A DNA stretch of 25,566 nucleotides from Candidatus Peregrinibacteria bacterium (GCA_023245725.1 JAHFJU010000013.1:1-25566); one strand, 5' to 3'; positions 1-6,598 are shown, counted from the stretch's first letter. Notes: generated from the letters alone by a model not told the origin. Made by a program: numbers and translations.

Positions 1-2
1 TT

Positions 3-725
3 GGGCGAGGCACAAACTGCTTTTTTACAGACAAAGGAGTACGCGGACTCGTAATAAAGAATCTTACATCGGCAATTACAATTGATGGAAATTTTATTCA
101 TGCAGATAGCGGAGCGCTCTGGGCACAAATTGTAAATGAAGCCGTTAAGCACAATCTTTCAGGTGCCGAGCCACTATATGGATTGCCCGGAACAATTGGA
201 GCTGCAGTTTGGGGAAACTCCGGAGTTCCAGCTGTTGAAACTGGCTCACTTGTGCGAAGTGTAGACGTATTTAATCCTATTAATGGCATTCGCACGATAG
301 ACATAAGAAAAAACCCACAGGCAATTAAATTTTCTTACCGACATACCTCTTTACAAAATTCTTCAGACATAGTCGTTGCTGTAACTTTAGAGCTAAAACA
401 CGGCAACGCCGAAGAATCGAAAAAATTAATGAAAGAAATAAACGAGGCAAGACTAGCAAAACAACCAATAGGATTTTCAGCGGGCTCATTTTTCAAAAAT
501 CCTTCAAAAGAAAAACCGGCAGGAATGCTCATTGATCAAGTTGGCTTAAAAGGATTTTCTATCGGAGATGCGGAAATAAGTACTAAACACGGCAATTTTT
601 TCATTAACAAAAGCAACGCAACATTTGCAGACATAATCGCCCTACGTGACACCGCGATAAAGGCAGTAAAAGAAAAATTCGGCATAACACTTCAAATGGA
701 AGCACGAGTTATTGGTGAAGTATAA
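3..725 (+). CDS. murB: UDP-N-acetylenolpyruvoylglucosamine reductase, 5' end missing
   Basis: MurB reduces UDP-GlcNAc-enolpyruvate to UDP-MurNAc with NADPH and FAD, the second committed step of cytoplasmic peptidoglycan precursor synthesis. The frame is open from base 3, so the true start lies before the window. Visible are the FAD-binding segment GRGTNCFFTDKG, the LPGTIGAAVWGNSG stretch typical of the FAD_binding_4 fold, then the MurB C-terminal domain with AGSFFKNP (the Ser of this motif is the family's proton donor) and a final LQMEARVIGE carrying the conserved Glu. About 240 residues are present; the N-terminal 50-60 are cut off. The spacing between the FAD domain and the AGSFFKNP motif suggests the shorter type II MurB, which is an inference. 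The next gene has its own promoter. Confidence 0.95.
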   Translation, partial: GRGTNCFFTDKGVRGLVIKNLTSAITIDGNFIHADSGALWAQIVNEAVKHNLSGAEPLYGLPGTIGAAVWGNSGVPAVETGSLVRSVDVFNPINGIRTIDIRKNPQAIKFSYRHTSLQNSSDIVVAVTLELKHGNAEESKKLMKEINEARLAKQPIGFSAGSFFKNPSKEKPAGMLIDQVGLKGFSIGDAEISTKHGNFFINKSNATFADIIALRDTAIKAVKEKFGITLQMEARVIGEV

Positions 726-771
726 TTTCTGTCAATAACTAAGTGCCCAAGGCTTTTGACCTGTAAGGGGA

Positions 772-800
772 TTGAAAGTAAACTCGAAAAGTGGTATCAT
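772..800 (+). promoter_or_regulatory. Sigma-70-type promoter of the pilin-like gene
   Basis: TTGAAA (772-777) and TATCAT (795-800) each match consensus at 5 of 6 positions and are separated by exactly 17 nt. Transcription would start near 807, about 29 nt before the ATG at 836. The leader is A/T-rich and has no Shine-Dalgarno sequence. Confidence 0.6.
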
Positions 801-835
801 AATCTGATACAAAATAAATTAATATTTTTAAATCT

Positions 836-1231
836 ATGAAAGCCGTCAAACAGTTCGCGATAACACTTGGTCTTACATTTGCAGGACTTCTACTGCTCAA
901 CGCCTTCGCTGGCAACGTTGCTTTCGCTCAAGCAGCACTTGATCCAACACAAGATTCTATTCCAATTGTAAGCCAATTATCAGGCGGACAAACAAGTCTT
1001 CGTGGCATCATTCTTACTGTAGTAAACTTCTTCCTTACTTTCTTGGGACTTCTAACAGTTGTAATGGTTATTTACGGAGGTTTCTTGTATGTAAGCGCTG
1101 CTGGTAACGAAGATAACGTAGGAAAAGCAAAGAAAATTCTTCTTTTCTCTGTTATCGGTATCGTAATCATCGTTGCTTCATTCGCGTTTGTGAATACAAT
1201 CCTTCAGGTTGGTTCATCGACAGGACAATAA
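836..1231 (+). CDS. Pilin-like (TrbC/VirB2-type) small secreted membrane protein
   Basis: A 131-residue protein with a cleavable-looking signal peptide (residues 1-31, charged N-terminus, hydrophobic core, ending in AFAQA). A short polar segment follows, then two hydrophobic helices at about 56-84 and 100-125 joined by a charged loop (GNEDNVGKAKK). This architecture is that of VirB2/TrbC-type pilins and the pilin-like proteins common in Parcubacteria genomes, where they occur without a full type IV secretion locus. The role could be an envelope pilus or a small membrane subunit; no secretion genes are seen nearby. It is a single-gene unit with a strong promoter and a strong terminator, which suggests high expression. 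The family assignment rests on topology and the YGGFLYVSAAGNEDNVGKAK loop, not on a search. Confidence 0.75.
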   Translation: MKAVKQFAITLGLTFAGLLLLNAFAGNVAFAQAALDPTQDSIPIVSQLSGGQTSLRGIILTVVNFFLTFLGLLTVVMVIYGGFLYVSAAGNEDNVGKAKKILLFSVIGIVIIVASFAFVNTILQVGSSTGQ

Positions 1232-1254
1232 AGAGAGCGATCTACTCGAAATTA

Positions 1255-1282
1255 AAAAAGACCCACTCAAGTGGGTCTTTTT
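1255..1282. terminator. Bidirectional intrinsic terminator
   Basis: A 7-bp G/C-rich stem GACCCAC/GTGGGTC with loop TCAA has five A on its left and five T on its right, so it can stop both the pilin-like gene (+) and the PRC-barrel gene (-). Confidence 0.85.
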
Positions 1283-1334
1283 GTTTGATACTTTTCCAAA
1301 GGCGCGAGCATAGATAAAATAAATGCTTAAAAAT

Positions 1335-1850
1335 TTATGCCATAGCCAACTCTTCTACCTCATTTTTTTTGGGCTCTTTTATGGCGCTTGTATCTTTAAC
1401 AATAATTCTATCAGAATGAATTTCAACAATATTTTTTGCGGACAGAATCCTTTCATCGTAACGCACAAACAAAAAAAGTTTTGACGTATACATGTTAACC
1501 AACTGACCAACAGTAATATCAAGTTCGAGGTCTACAATACGACCAATAAAGACATTATTTTTATTGGTATAAACAGGCAAACCAAGAAGCGACGGGCATT
1601 TTTGAAGGATTTTATCCACCCGAATTACCTCATCTTGAGCCAATAAATCGTCTGCACTATGTACAAAAAACACACTTTGAAAAAAACGGGTATCTCGAAG
1701 TAATAGGATTTTCCTACGATGCGTCATAAAAGCAATCAACGAGCCATTTTCCGGATCAACAATTGCATCACGAATTAGAGCTACTGGCCGAGTTGGCATT
1801 GAATCCTCATAAATAGGCATTCCTATTAGGTCTGAAAGTAATTTAGTCAT
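1335..1850 (-). CDS. PRC-barrel domain protein (two barrels)
   Basis: A 171-residue cytoplasmic protein with no signal peptide or membrane helix. It appears to hold two PRC-barrel modules: residues about 6-75 (LIGMPIYEDS start) and 85-155 (LLGLPVYTNKNNVFIGRIVDLELD, the classic start of a PRC barrel with its conserved G-x-I/V-x-D turn). PRC barrels occur in the RimM ribosome maturation factor, in photosynthetic reaction-centre H subunits and in stand-alone proteins of unknown role. This protein lacks the RimM N-terminal domain, so it is not called RimM. The C-terminal 18 residues are charged and probably disordered. The gene stands alone, uses the shared terminator at 1255-1282, and has a TACAAT box 11 nt before the ATG, so its leader should be very short. 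Confidence 0.7.
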   Translation of the reverse strand: MTKLLSDLIGMPIYEDSMPTRPVALIRDAIVDPENGSLIAFMTHRRKILLLRDTRFFQSVFFVHSADDLLAQDEVIRVDKILQKCPSLLGLPVYTNKNNVFIGRIVDLELDITVGQLVNMYTSKLFLFVRYDERILSAKNIVEIHSDRIIVKDTSAIKEPKKNEVEELAMA

Positions 1851-1949
1851 ACTTTATTCAAATTGTAGCATAGCTATAGCACTACACAGACGCTCGAATT
1901 TTATGGACAAGTGAGCTGGGTTAAGGTAAAACCTATCCGTAGTAATCAT

Positions 1950-2003
1950 CGGGGTGTGGCTCTCCCGACAAGTCGGGATCTACGAGTTGGCTATCGGGGA
2001 GGC
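1950..2003 (+). pseudogene. Broken tRNA-Pro 5' half interrupted by a palindrome
   Basis: CGGGGTGTGGC (1950-1960) is identical to the first 11 nt of the intact tRNA-Pro at 2297, and AGTTGGCTATCG (1986-1997) matches its D-arm region. Between them lie 23-25 extra bases containing the perfect palindrome at 1963-1978. No anticodon arm follows, so this cannot be a working tRNA. Confidence 0.7.
1963..1978. repeat. Short palindrome inside tRNA remnant
   Basis: TCCCGAC-AA-GTCGGGA is a perfect 7-bp inverted repeat. A related hairpin, TCCCGAT/ATCGGGG, sits at 2401-2419 next to the 3' tRNA fragment. Both resemble REP-type small palindromes, but two copies in one window do not prove a dispersed family. 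Confidence 0.5.
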
Positions 2004-2035
2004 TAAGCATAGTCCCAAAATCATATCGAAATATA

Positions 2036-2290
2036 ATGGCTTTCGTTTATATACTGCGTAGCGAATCGAAAGATAAATATTACATTGGAGCAACTAATGA
2101 TCTGGGAAATAGGCTAAACGAACATAATGCTGGTGAATCTAAATGGACTAAGCATGGCAAACCTTGGACGCTAGTACTATCAAAAGAATACAAGACATAT
2201 TCTGAAGCTCGAAAAAAGGAGGCATATATAAAAAAGATGAAAAGCAGAATATATATCGAGAAATTGATCAAAATAGGTATAATAAGTTAG
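2036..2290 (+). CDS. Small GIY-YIG domain protein
   Basis: An 84-residue single-domain protein of the UvrC N-terminal/URI-type GIY-YIG superfamily. The catalytic signature is seen as VYILRS...YYIGATNDLGNRLNEHNAG, with the Y-I-L and Y-I-G tyrosines, the following Arg and the H-N. The C-terminal EARKKEAYIKKMK carries the Glu that binds the catalytic metal. Stand-alone proteins of this size are common in CPR and Bacteroidetes; some are nucleases with unknown targets. The gene lies between a tRNA-Pro remnant and the intact tRNA-Pro (stop codon 6 nt before the tRNA), inside the 14-bp direct repeats, which raises the possibility that it is part of a mobile or duplicated unit. No Shine-Dalgarno sequence is visible. 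Confidence 0.85.
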   Translation: MAFVYILRSESKDKYYIGATNDLGNRLNEHNAGESKWTKHGKPWTLVLSKEYKTYSEARKKEAYIKKMKSRIYIEKLIKIGIIS

Positions 2291-2296
2291 AAATAT

Positions 2297-2373
2297 CGGG
2301 GTGTGGCGAAGTTGGCTATCGCGCCTGGTTTGGGACCAGGAGGCCCTGGGTTCGAGTCCCAGCACCCCGACCA
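2297..2373 (+). tRNA. tRNA-Pro (anticodon TGG), CCA encoded
   Basis: The acceptor stem CGGGGTG/CACCCCG pairs fully. The anticodon stem CCTGG/CCAGG encloses the loop TTTGGGA with anticodon TGG at 2331-2333, and the T arm contains GGGTTCGAGTCCC. The discriminator A is followed by an encoded CCA. Length is 77 nt. Confidence 0.96.
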
Positions 2374-2417
2374 TTATCTATCTCGATCTTATTTATCGCG
2401 TCCCGATTCGCTATCGG

Positions 2418-2452
2418 GGAGGCCCTGGGTTCGAGTCCCAGCACCCCGACCA
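2418..2452 (+). pseudogene. Duplicated 3' end of tRNA-Pro
   Basis: 35 nt identical to 2339-2373 of the intact tRNA-Pro, covering the variable region, T arm, acceptor 3' strand and CCA. The sequence before it, including the hairpin at 2401-2419, is unrelated to the tRNA's 5' half. Such 3' tRNA duplications are the usual trace of site-specific integration, but here only 44 bp separate the two copies. Confidence 0.85.
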
Positions 2453-2594
2453 AAGACACAAATTTCAGGATTTAAGCCATTTAGTTGACTTTAAAGCTAT
2501 ATAAGGGGACAATTGCAACGGTTCTGTTTCTTGTTTTGCGTTTCTTTAAGTAATCCTGGGCTTATGGTTAGGTCGACAGTAAGCCGTACAGTGT

Positions 2595-2638
2595 ATGAAT
2601 CAGAGAATGCAACCGGAGACTCACCGTTCTCTATTCAT
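2595..2638 (+). promoter_or_regulatory. Leader hairpin before the RRM gene
   Basis: ATGAAT-C-AGAGAA pairs with TTCTCT-ATTCAT: 12 bp with one bulged C and a 19-nt apical loop that can pair further (AAC/GG with CCGTT). The hairpin ends 15 nt before the ATG of the RNA-binding protein at 2654, in a leader without a Shine-Dalgarno sequence. A role as an autoregulatory or temperature-sensitive element is an inference. Confidence 0.55.
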
Positions 2639-2653
2639 TAAGTTTTTCACAGT

Positions 2654-2995
2654 ATGGCTAAGAAATTATACGTAGGAGGCCTAGCATGGGCTACAACAGA
2701 TGACAGTTTACGCGCAGCATTTTCTGCTGCAGGTAATGTCGAAGAGGCAATCGTTATCAAGGATCGTATGTCAGGCCGATCAAAAGGCTTTGGCTTCGTA
2801 ACTATGTCAACAGACGATGAGGCAGCAAATGCTATCTCAATGTTTAACGACAAAGAAATCGACGGTCGCCGCGTTTCAGTAAATGAAGCACGCCCTATGG
2901 AGCCACGAGCTCCACGAGAGGGAGGATTCCGCCGAAATAACAATAATGGTGGTGGATACCGCAATGACGATCAAGGTTCAGGAGATACATGGTAA
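2654..2995 (+). CDS. Single-RRM, glycine-rich RNA-binding protein
   Basis: A 113-residue cytoplasmic protein made of one RNA recognition motif and a flexible tail. RNP2 is LYVGGL (residues 5-10) and RNP1 is KGFGFVTM (44-51), with both aromatic RNA-stacking positions of RNP1 kept. The tail from about residue 85 is rich in Arg, Gly and Asn, like the glycine-rich RNA-binding proteins of cyanobacteria that respond to cold. It probably binds single-stranded RNA as a chaperone or regulator. The 5' leader (2453-2653) is long for this genome and contains a stable hairpin just before the start, and the gene ends in a strong terminator, so it forms a regulated single-gene unit. Cold induction is plausible by analogy only. 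Confidence 0.92.
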   Translation: MAKKLYVGGLAWATTDDSLRAAFSAAGNVEEAIVIKDRMSGRSKGFGFVTMSTDDEAANAISMFNDKEIDGRRVSVNEARPMEPRAPREGGFRRNNNNGGGYRNDDQGSGDTW

Positions 2996-3054
2996 TTAGT
3001 GTAAAATCTCGACTAATCGAGGCAATACACTTGTACTAAATCTACAAGCACCTT

Positions 3055-3087
3055 AAATCCCACGCAGAAATGTGTGGGATTTTTTTT
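3055..3087 (+). terminator. Intrinsic terminator of the RRM gene
   Basis: A 12-bp stem AAATCCCACGCA/TGTGTGGGATTT (one G-T pair) is capped by a GAAA tetraloop and followed by a run of T. Confidence 0.9.
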
Positions 3088-3162
3088 ATGCACTAACACA
3101 ATTTCGCCAGAGTGAGAAGGTGGTTGAAGTGTGCCCTTACTGTGGCTTGTACTCAAGTATGA

Positions 3163-3180
3163 CGCCAGCGCACGCTGGCG
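3163..3180. repeat. G/C-rich palindrome between convergent genes
   Basis: CGCCAGCG-CA-CGCTGGCG is a perfect 8-bp inverted repeat, 7 bp beyond the ybeY stop codon. It lacks a good T-run on either side, so it is a weak terminator at best. It may be a REP-like element or a transcript-end hairpin. Confidence 0.5.
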
Positions 3181-3187
3181 CTGCTTT

Positions 3188-3688
3188 TCATTTTCTTCCT
3201 AGAATTTTATAAGTCAACCTAAGCATATGAGATTCGTCGGTAGGCTTCATGTGGTCATATCCAAATACATGCAACAATCCATGAACGAATAAGAATTGAA
3301 GTTCGTCATTAAGAGACTGACCAATTTGCTTGGCCTGAACGCGCGCATAGGGAAGGCTAATAAAGATTTCGCCAGCGAGCGGCGAGGGAACCGAGCCGAA
3401 TTCCCCGTTTTTTGAAGTTGAAAAATCATTCTCAGTTGAACCATTTTCAAACATATCCTGAAAATAACTAACCGAGACAACATCGGTGGGGCGCGTCTTA
3501 TTGTGATATTGAGTATTCAGTTGAGTAATCGCTTTTGTTCCTACCAAAGAAAGCTCGACTAGCCAATCTTCTTTTTTGGATAGCCGCCCGTCTGCAACCA
3601 ATTCCTTATGAGCTGAATCGAGCAGTTTATTAAAAATATTTTGGCCTAATTTCGTAGTTGTCTTATTGTAGAAATCGAGAGAAATCAT
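3188..3688 (-). CDS. ybeY: Endoribonuclease / rRNA maturation factor YbeY
   Basis: YbeY is a zinc-dependent endoribonuclease involved in 16S rRNA 3'-end maturation and ribosome quality control. The zinc site is plain: HGLLHVFGYDH (residues 136-146 from the chosen start) supplies the three histidines, and the upstream TRPTDVVSVSY matches the family's N-x-x-x-R-x-x-D-T-D-V-L-S-F motif. The chosen ATG at 3688 gives 166 residues, close to the family norm. An ATG at 3742 would add 18 aromatic, non-conserved residues (MAYNFVFQYN...) and is less likely. A variable acidic/serine-rich insert (FENGSTENDFSTSKNGE) separates the two conserved blocks. The neighbouring methyltransferase on the same strand may also act on rRNA. 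Confidence 0.92.
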   Translation of the reverse strand: MISLDFYNKTTTKLGQNIFNKLLDSAHKELVADGRLSKKEDWLVELSLVGTKAITQLNTQYHNKTRPTDVVSVSYFQDMFENGSTENDFSTSKNGEFGSVPSPLAGEIFISLPYARVQAKQIGQSLNDELQFLFVHGLLHVFGYDHMKPTDESHMLRLTYKILGRK

Positions 3689-3840
3689 ATTGATGATATA
3701 GCTAACAAAGAAATTATATTGAAAAACAAAATTATATGCCACTATCTATATGTAAATGGCAAAAATGGCATCGTGATTTTTTAGCGACCTGCTTACGCTT
3801 GCCGTGATGTTCATTAATCAAATATCCAAACTAAAGTTGA

Positions 3841-4383
3841 TCAAACCATCAGCCTCCTCAAGATTTCATAAACAACAATTCCAGTTGCCGTGGAAACATT
3901 CAATGATGAGGCGCGACCATACATTGGGATATCCACCGAGTAGTCAGACTTATCTATAGCATATTGAGAAACACCATCAACTTCATTGCCAACAACTAAT
4001 GCAATAGGAAAATCTTTTTTCAAAAAAACTTTTTCTGAAGCATACGAAATAGAACCATCGGTCTGCTCTAACGAAACCAGTGTATATCCATTTTTTTTCA
4101 AATCCTCTAAAACATCTTCAATTTTTTCATAATGCTGCCATGGCACGACATCAGCCGCACCAAGAGCCGTTTTGTCTATATGAGCCGATGGAGGACAAGG
4201 CGTGACTCCAACCAAGAAAATTTTCTCGACAAGAGCACTATCTGCAGTTCGAAAAATAGCACCTACATTATGGGCTGACCGCAGATTATCGAGCACCAGA
4301 ACCACCGAATGACGCGAAAGTTTTTTTAGTGACTCCACAGACATTTTTTTATTCTGCATTTCATTTTGAGTGAATTTGCGCAT
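3841..4383 (-). CDS. SpoU/TrmH-family RNA 2'-O-methyltransferase
   Basis: A 180-residue SPOUT-fold enzyme using S-adenosylmethionine to methylate a ribose 2'-OH in tRNA or rRNA. The three SpoU motifs are present in order: NLRSAHNVGAIFRTAD (motif 1, with the catalytic Arg), ALVVGNEVDGVS (motif 2) and VDIPMYGRASSLNVSTATGIVVYEILR (motif 3, which forms the trefoil knot that binds the cofactor). The short N-terminus, without the L30e-like domain of RlmB, fits the compact TrmH/TrmL-like group. The substrate cannot be told from sequence. It lies upstream of ybeY on the same strand with about 150 bp between, so the two may or may not be co-transcribed. Confidence 0.88.
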   Translation of the reverse strand: MRKFTQNEMQNKKMSVESLKKLSRHSVVLVLDNLRSAHNVGAIFRTADSALVEKIFLVGVTPCPPSAHIDKTALGAADVVPWQHYEKIEDVLEDLKKNGYTLVSLEQTDGSISYASEKVFLKKDFPIALVVGNEVDGVSQYAIDKSDYSVDIPMYGRASSLNVSTATGIVVYEILRRLMV

Positions 4384-4412
4384 AGAGAGTTAATCTGACA
4401 ATTCTAATGAAA

Positions 4413-4441
4413 TTGACTTTATGACAAAGAAGTTTTTAAAT
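4413..4441 (+). promoter_or_regulatory. Possible promoter of the HTH/membrane gene
   Basis: TTGACT (4413-4418, 5/6), a 17-nt spacer, then TTAAAT (4436-4441, 4/6). The leader that follows carries CAGTAGACAG at 4455-4464, repeated inside the gene at 4519-4528, a possible binding site for the encoded HTH protein. Confidence 0.35.
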
Positions 4442-4490
4442 GTGACAGGCTTATCAGTAGACAGTATAGACGCTGAGGGTCAAATAAACT

Positions 4491-5150
4491 ATGTCAACAA
4501 TCACACAACAACAATCTACAGTAGACAGACAGCAAGCAAGCAAATTGCTTAAAGTGTCAGTTAGGACAATCGACAGATACATAAAAAGTGGACGTCTACC
4601 TGCATACCAAAAGAGCGGTAGAATTCTGCTACACAAAAGCGATATTATTGAACTTTCAAAAGGAACTCCTGTAATAAAATATGGCGAAACAGAGTCGTTA
4701 AATGTAATTCGCGGAACATCTGCCAGAGGATCATCATCGTTCGCTCCTGCTCAATCAAAAGATGACTCACAAATTGGCGACTCAAATTTCTACAAAGATT
4801 TGTACGAAGAAGCACAGAAAAGATTAAATGAGTATCAAAGAAAAGGAGAACAATCACAGGAACGAATGAATGAACTTGAGAATCAAGTTTTACGTTTTAC
4901 ATCTCAACAGGGGATTATTGCGGCAAACATTGCTGCTCAAGCAAATACAGCAGCCACAGTTGTGAAACACACTGATTCAAATGAGAGCTTTAAAATTGAT
5001 CTTTATAAAAAAGATATCGACGAGAAAGAAAAAGAGATTAAGAGCCTTAAAGATCTTTTCGAAAAAGAGAAGGCAAATAAAACAGCTTTCGCGATTATTA
5101 CCTACACTCTTTTAGCACTACAACCTGTTTTTTGGTATTTCTTGCGCTAA
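4491..5150 (+). CDS. Excisionase/MerR-type HTH protein with coiled coil and C-terminal membrane anchor
   Basis: A 219-residue protein of unusual design. Residues 10-58 form an excisionase-type winged helix (QASKLLKVSVRTIDRYIKSG then GRILLHKSDI), a DNA-binding fold. Residues 60-100 are Ser/Gly/Ala-rich linker. Residues 100-135 and 165-195 are heptad-like, highly charged helices that should form coiled coils. The last 20 residues (about 197-217, AFAIITYTLLALQPVFWYF) are one hydrophobic helix ending in Leu-Arg, which would place the DNA-binding head in the cytoplasm on a tail anchor. Membrane-tethered HTH proteins include RodZ and some transcription regulators; this is not RodZ, whose HTH is of another type. 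It could tether DNA to the membrane or sense the envelope. The neighbouring DUF881 genes, convergent to it, are also membrane proteins. Confidence 0.75.
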   Translation: MSTITQQQSTVDRQQASKLLKVSVRTIDRYIKSGRLPAYQKSGRILLHKSDIIELSKGTPVIKYGETESLNVIRGTSARGSSSFAPAQSKDDSQIGDSNFYKDLYEEAQKRLNEYQRKGEQSQERMNELENQVLRFTSQQGIIAANIAAQANTAATVVKHTDSNESFKIDLYKKDIDEKEKEIKSLKDLFEKEKANKTAFAIITYTLLALQPVFWYFLR

Positions 5151-5241
5151 AAGGATAAGTTTACAACTTCTAAATTTTGAAAATTCGAGCAAGACCGCAT
5201 AAGCATGGTGACTTAAGAAAAGGAGTTTTTTACAATGCTAA

Positions 5242-5844
5242 TTAACGAATAACAATACTGTCTCGCTGAGCAACGATCACTCCAATTTCAGGAAGAGTTT
5301 TTTTAATTCGGTCAACAAATCCACCTGTTTGAGAAACTGCATTTCTCAACTCTATCTGAGGCCCAATTACTGAAATTGAATACGGCGGTCTTAAAAATAC
5401 AGAATGCATAAGAAGACCTCCAGATACGTCTCGAAGACCAGCAGTGCGATCTAAATATCGGTTTCCATTTATTGATACGATTTCGGCACCGCTACTTGTA
5501 AGTTGAGCCAGTAAATCGACTATCCAGAAAGCAGGGATAGACTTATCAATCGTAATCTCAATTCCCTCGCCTGTTACAGCCTCTAATCCAGCGGAAATTC
5601 TAAGATGAGTAACTTCGTTAGCAATCGACTCCTGCGCAAGCTGAGAGCTCAGTTTTTCAATTTTTTTCTGCTCACCATCTACCTCTCCTCTCATTTCTTG
5701 ATTCGCAAGCTGAAAGACATTTACTTCAGAAAGAATATTTCTGCTAGCAACAACTCCTATTTTTTTCGCCGCCAAATATGAGCGAGACTGCACTACTAGC
5801 AGAATACAAGTAACTAAAATGGCGATGCTGAGAATTTTTTTCAT
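5242..5844 (-). CDS. DUF881 membrane-anchored protein (second of pair)
   Basis: A 200-residue protein with an N-terminal membrane anchor (residues 4-20), a coiled coil (about 45-75, QEMRGEVDGEQKKIEKLSSQL) and a C-terminal DUF881 domain (GEGIEITID...LLAQLTSSGAEIVSINGNRY...PYSISVIG). In Firmicutes, DUF881 proteins (YlxW/YlxX of Bacillus) are encoded beside divIB and ftsA-ftsZ, but their function is unknown; the fold faces outside the membrane. Its start codon overlaps the stop of the preceding paralogue by 4 bp (ATGA), so the two are translationally coupled. The domain is complete; its C-terminus ends at RDSIVIR. Confidence 0.85.
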   Translation of the reverse strand: MKKILSIAILVTCILLVVQSRSYLAAKKIGVVASRNILSEVNVFQLANQEMRGEVDGEQKKIEKLSSQLAQESIANEVTHLRISAGLEAVTGEGIEITIDKSIPAFWIVDLLAQLTSSGAEIVSINGNRYLDRTAGLRDVSGGLLMHSVFLRPPYSISVIGPQIELRNAVSQTGGFVDRIKKTLPEIGVIVAQRDSIVIR

Positions 5845-6548
5845 AATGAAAGAGGATTTTCAGGCGTGAGAAGTTTCGCATCGATATAGGAATGATTCAT
5901 CTCGTAAGCAGGAATGGCTAGTTGTTCTATCTTTTCAGAATAAATCTTAACTTTTCGTGTTTTAACCTCTTTGAGCGCAAACTGAAGGGCTTCGTAGTTA
6001 CCAATTGCCTCAATGCTAAAAGGAGAAGACACCTGCCTGTTTCCAAAAAATATTGTATCAAAAGCATCACGAATTGGCATTAATGAGCCAACGCGAATCC
6101 CATTAACTACAATTCCTTTAGCACCTTGTAAGAAAAGAGCATTCACAAGATCTCTCATGTCGGCAGCTGATAGAAATTCTCCTCCCGCAATCCCATCTTC
6201 TATTGTAACTCTTATTCCAGAGCCATTCATCGACTGAACACGTGCACTCTCACGCAATAATTTTAACTGATTCTGCAATTTTTTAGAGGAATTTCGTTCC
6301 GTGACAACTTCTAAATCCTTTCTTTTTTTCCTTAACTCTTCAAGTTTTAGCAGAAGATCTTTGTGCTCGGCGGTAAAAGAGGCCAGCAAACTATTCTCTA
6401 TCTGTAATGTTTTTGAAACAGCCTCAGAAGAAACAACCGTGTCGGAGCGAATTTGAATAGAGAGGAGCATGCCAATAATAATTCCAACCAGCAAAAAAAT
6501 TGAAAGCTGTAACCTGTAACCTTTGAATTTAAATATAGAATGAGGCAT
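5841..6548 (-). CDS. DUF881 membrane-anchored protein (first of pair)
   Basis: A paralogue of the next gene downstream: N-terminal anchor (residues about 13-31, LQLSIFLLVGIIIGMLLSI), a long charged coiled coil (50-95) and a DUF881 domain (GSGIRVTIEDG...RDLVNALFLQGAKGIVVNGIRVG...PFSIEAIG). The ATG at 6548 gives 235 residues; a TTG two codons upstream (6554) is a weaker choice. The two genes probably form a complex, as tandem DUF881 genes often occur together. The link to cell division comes only from gene neighbourhoods in Firmicutes and there is no ftsZ here. The promoter region is shared with the divergent RNA-like unit at 6565 onward. Confidence 0.85.
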   Translation of the reverse strand: MPHSIFKFKGYRLQLSIFLLVGIIIGMLLSIQIRSDTVVSSEAVSKTLQIENSLLASFTAEHKDLLLKLEELRKKRKDLEVVTERNSSKKLQNQLKLLRESARVQSMNGSGIRVTIEDGIAGGEFLSAADMRDLVNALFLQGAKGIVVNGIRVGSLMPIRDAFDTIFFGNRQVSSPFSIEAIGNYEALQFALKEVKTRKVKIYSEKIEQLAIPAYEMNHSYIDAKLLTPENPLSL

Positions 6549-6564
6549 CGTCAATAGTTATTAT

Positions 6565-6592
6565 TTGCACTATAGAATTAATTTGATACAAT
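6565..6592 (+). promoter_or_regulatory. Promoter of the candidate structured RNA
   Basis: TTGCAC (6565-6570, 5/6) and TACAAT (6587-6592, 5/6) with a 16-nt spacer; the predicted start is near 6599. It points into a region with no convincing protein and is divergent from the DUF881 genes. Confidence 0.55.
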
Positions 6593-6598
6593 GACGTG

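Larger units (their letters stand above)
1990..2423. repeat. 14-bp direct repeats around GIY-YIG gene and tRNA-Pro
   Basis: GCTATCGGGGAGGC occurs at 1990-2003, at the end of the 5' tRNA remnant, and again at 2410-2423, at the start of the 3' tRNA fragment. The repeats bracket the GIY-YIG gene and the intact tRNA-Pro in a unit of about 420 bp. Joining the outer sequences across the repeat restores a tRNA-Pro-like sequence lacking its anticodon arm. Confidence 0.6.

Noticed and set aside
2301..2504. Plus-strand frames across the tRNA-Pro region
   Set aside because: They simply read through the tRNA and its duplicated 3' end.
3689..3742. 18-residue N-terminal extension of YbeY
   Set aside because: Aromatic, non-conserved, and it makes the protein longer than the family; the ATG at 3688 fits better.
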